Assembly: GCA_013360685.1 (NCBI GenBank)
Contig: JABWBD010000131.1
Coordinates: forward strand, 1 to 34,866
Origin: Pirellulales bacterium
GTDB lineage: Bacteria; Planctomycetota; Planctomycetia; Pirellulales; Thermoguttaceae
Length of the DNA: 34,866 bases
Direction: 5' to 3'
Below, piece after piece: positions 32,529-34,866 of this stretch (positions are counted from its first letter, which is position 1; each line of letters begins with the position of its first letter). The notes beneath the pieces are model-generated. The model did no database searches, had not been told where the DNA came from, and saw nothing but the letters and a program-made list of their open reading frames with translations. Both the position numbers and the translations under genes were made by a program.

Positions 32529-34866
32529 ATGGCTCGCCCCTCGCGTCAACGTTTGCTGTTCGACTCCGAGGAGGAGACCGGGAATACCGGGCGTGCGGTG
32601 GCCGAGCCGGCGGCGGCACCCTGCGCCACTCCGGTTGCGCCGGCCGAGATGCTTGAAGGCAAAACGGTCTACGTCATCGACTCGCATTCGCTGATTTACC
32701 AGGTCTTCCACGCCCTGCCTGAGATGTCGAGTCCACGAGGCGAACCGGTCGGAGCGGTGTTCGGTTTCGCGCGGGATCTCATTTTTCTCTTGGAGGAGAA
32801 GAAGCCGGATTACCTGTTCTGCGCGTTCGACATGCCGGGCAAGACGTTCCGGCACGATTGGTACGCGGACTACAAGCTCGACCGGCCCGACATGCCGGAT
32901 GAACTGGTCCCGCAACTGGAGTCGATCCGGCGGCTGATCGACGCCCTGGGGATCCCGGCCTTGGGCGTGGAGGGTTTTGAGGCCGACGACATCCTGGCCA
33001 CGGTCGCTCGCGTTACCGATGAACTTGGCGGCCTGTGCTATCTGGTCAGCGCCGACAAGGATTGCCGGCAACTGATTACCGACCGGGCGAAAATCTTCAA
33101 CATCCGAAAGAACCAGGTTTTCGACTGCGACGCGCTCCGGGAAGAATGGGGGGTCTCACCTGCCCAGGTCGTCGATTTCCAGGCCCTGGTGGGCGACTCC
33201 ACCGACAACGTCCCCGGCGTCCCCCTCATCGGCCCCAAATTGGCGCGAGAACTGCTCGAGAAGTACCAGACGCTCGAGTCGGTCCTGGACCATGCCGGCG
33301 AAGTCTCCGGTGCGAAGCGCAAGCAGAACCTCGTCGAGTACCGGGAGCAGGCGCTGCTCAGCCGCAAACTGGCCAGGCTCAATGCACACGTGCCTCTGGT
33401 GATCGACTGGGAAAGCGGGCGGACCGGCCGGATCGACCTGTCGCGGGCCTTGGGACTTTTCCGGGAGTTCGGCTTCCGCAGCCTGGCGGAAAAAGTCCAG
33501 TCGCTTGCCGGCGCGCAGCCGGAGCCCAAGGTCAAGCTGGAACCGACTTACCACACGGTCGACACTCCGGAACGGTTTCAATTGTTTCTGACCGAACTGA
33601 AGGGCCAAAAGCGGATTTCGGTCGATCTGGAGACCACGAACCTCTGTCCGCGGTGGGCGGAAATCGTCGGTTATGCGTTCTCCTGGAACGACAAGGAGGC
33701 GTGGTACGTGGCGGTCCGCGCTCCACAGGGGGAGGCGTGCCTGGATCCGCAGGCAACGCTGGAATCGCTCCGAACGGTGCTGGAAGACCCCGCCGTCGAG
33801 AAAATCGGACAGAATCTCAAGTACGACATGATCGTGCTGCGGTCCGCCGGCCTCAAGCTGGCCGGAGTGGCTTTCGACACGATGATTGCCAGCTACCTGT
33901 TGGATGCCGGCGCGAGGAACCACAACTTGGACGAATTGGCCAGGGATTACCTGGGCCACACGACGATCAAGATCACGGAGCTGATCGGCACCGGCAAGGA
34001 CCAGAAACGGATGGACGAAGTGCCGGTGGCGCGCGTGGCCGAGTACGCCGGCGAGGACGCGCTGGTGCCGGTCTTGCTCCGGCCGATCCTCGCCAGGAAG
34101 CTGGCCGAGTCGAATCTCGAATGCCTGTTCCACACGCTGGAGATGCCGCTGGTCGACGTGCTCGTGGAGATGGAATACAACGGCGTCCGGGTCGACGTCG
34201 CGCGGCTGCGGGAACTCAGCGAGCGCTACACGCGCCGGATGGTCGAGTTGGAGCGAGAGATCTACGAACTGGCCAGGCGTGAGTTCAACATCGGGTCGCC
34301 CAAACAACTCCAGCAGATCCTTTTTGACGAGTTCCGCCTGCCGGTGGTCAAGAAAACGAAGACCGGGCCCAGCACCGACGTGGACGTTCTCGAAGAGTTG
34401 GCCATGGTCCATCCGCTGCCCGCCAAGATCATCGACTACCGGCAATACGCGAAACTGAAAAGCACCTATGTCGACGCGCTGCCGCAGATGATCTACCCGA
34501 AGACGGGCCGGGTCCACGCCTCGTTCAACCAGGTGGTGACGGCCACGGGCCGATTGAGCTCCAGCGATCCCAACCTCCAGAATATCCCGGTCCGGACCGA
34601 GGAGGGCCGGGAAATCCGCTCGGCCTTTGTGCCGGGCGAGGACGGCTGGTTGTTGCTGGCGGCCGACTACTCTCAGATCGAACTGCGCGTGCTGGCGCAC
34701 TTCAGCGGCGACGAGCGCCTCTGCGAGGCATTTGCACGCGATGAAGACATCCACGCTCGGGTCGCCAGCCAGGTGTATGGAGTTGGGCTGGAGCAGGTGA
34801 CCGGGGAGATGCGGCGCCAGGCAAAAGCAGTGAATTTTGGAGTAATTTATGGTCAGAGCGCGTTCG
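32529..34866 (+). CDS. polA: DNA polymerase I (5' nuclease, 3' exonuclease and polymerase; cut by window end)
   Basis: About 779 residues are visible from ATG 32529; an in-frame ATG at 32493 would add 12. A low-complexity extension of about 40 residues precedes the 5' nuclease domain (TVYVIDSHSLIYQVFHALPE, GFEADDILATVAR, SADKDCRQL, GDSTDNVPGVPLIGPK). The 3'-5' exonuclease domain keeps its acidic residues (D366 and E368 in SVDLETT; Y-A-G-E-D as the last motif), so proofreading is likely intact. The polymerase domain shows TGRLSSSDPNLQNIPVR, motif A DYSQIELR (D713) and the start of motif B RRQAKAVNFGVIYG, where the window ends. The enzyme fills gaps and removes RNA primers in replication and repair. 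Confidence 0.97.
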   Translation, partial: MARPSRQRLLFDSEEETGNTGRAVAEPAAAPCATPVAPAEMLEGKTVYVIDSHSLIYQVFHALPEMSSPRGEPVGAVFGFARDLIFLLEEKKPDYLFCAFDMPGKTFRHDWYADYKLDRPDMPDELVPQLESIRRLIDALGIPALGVEGFEADDILATVARVTDELGGLCYLVSADKDCRQLITDRAKIFNIRKNQVFDCDALREEWGVSPAQVVDFQALVGDSTDNVPGVPLIGPKLARELLEKYQTLESVLDHAGEVSGAKRKQNLVEYREQALLSRKLARLNAHVPLVIDWESGRTGRIDLSRALGLFREFGFRSLAEKVQSLAGAQPEPKVKLEPTYHTVDTPERFQLFLTELKGQKRISVDLETTNLCPRWAEIVGYAFSWNDKEAWYVAVRAPQGEACLDPQATLESLRTVLEDPAVEKIGQNLKYDMIVLRSAGLKLAGVAFDTMIASYLLDAGARNHNLDELARDYLGHTTIKITELIGTGKDQKRMDEVPVARVAEYAGEDALVPVLLRPILARKLAESNLECLFHTLEMPLVDVLVEMEYNGVRVDVARLRELSERYTRRMVELEREIYELARREFNIGSPKQLQQILFDEFRLPVVKKTKTGPSTDVDVLEELAMVHPLPAKIIDYRQYAKLKSTYVDALPQMIYPKTGRVHASFNQVVTATGRLSSSDPNLQNIPVRTEEGREIRSAFVPGEDGWLLLAADYSQIELRVLAHFSGDERLCEAFARDEDIHARVASQVYGVGLEQVTGEMRRQAKAVNFGVIYGQSAF

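Overview
The window is GC-rich and densely coded, and it looks like a chromosomal segment of a planctomycete (Pirellulales-like). This is inferred from the gene content, not from a marker search: several secreted sulfatases and glycoside hydrolases, a GYF_2-domain membrane protein, a WbsX/GH99-like protein, the cmk-plsC-rpsA order, and tRNA-Ile/tRNA-Ala lying apart from any rRNA. Core genes are cytidylate kinase, a PlsC acyltransferase, ribosomal protein S1 with six S1 domains, a sigma-70-family factor, adenine phosphoribosyltransferase and, cut by the right edge, DNA polymerase I.

Layout: 1-771 is a repeat-rich gene-free leader. 772-7093 carries a GH38-like protein followed by cmk, plsC and rpsA, with a strong promoter and a structured leader before rpsA and a clear intrinsic terminator after it. 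7331-9313 holds the sigma factor, apt and a small secreted protein. 9406-17157 is a same-strand run: GYF membrane protein, NAD-dependent epimerase (GTGA overlap), secreted WbsX/GH99-like protein and a large secreted GH2 enzyme with a domain inserted between its two catalytic glutamates. 17157-18871 is a scar of mobile DNA: truncated DDE transposase, frameshifted AAA ATPase and a DUF5372-like gene. 18872-20502 (minus) is a non-pyrrolysine MttB-family methyltransferase with the tail of a lost MFS transporter overlapping its start. 20799-23525 is a secreted beta-helix (GH141-like) protein.

23807-26051 holds a lipoprotein thioredoxin (minus), a Phd-like small gene overlapping a decayed DUF4338 (DruA-like) gene, and tRNA-Ala and tRNA-Ile (minus) behind a near-consensus promoter. 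26202-29072 (minus) is an unusual DUF1638-hydantoinase A fusion. 29198-32313 is a translationally coupled pair of secreted sulfatases. 32314-32528 contains an inverted repeat and a strong polA promoter.

Two themes emerge. One is extracytoplasmic breakdown of complex, probably sulfated glycans (GH38-like, GH99-like, GH2, beta-helix, two sulfatases). The other is a possible corrinoid methyl-transfer function (MttB homologue plus DUF1638/HyuA fusion). The most unusual items are that fusion, the domain insertion in GH2, the Phd-like/DUF4338 overlapping pair, and three families of interspersed palindromic repeats, one of which lies inside the GH2 reading frame.
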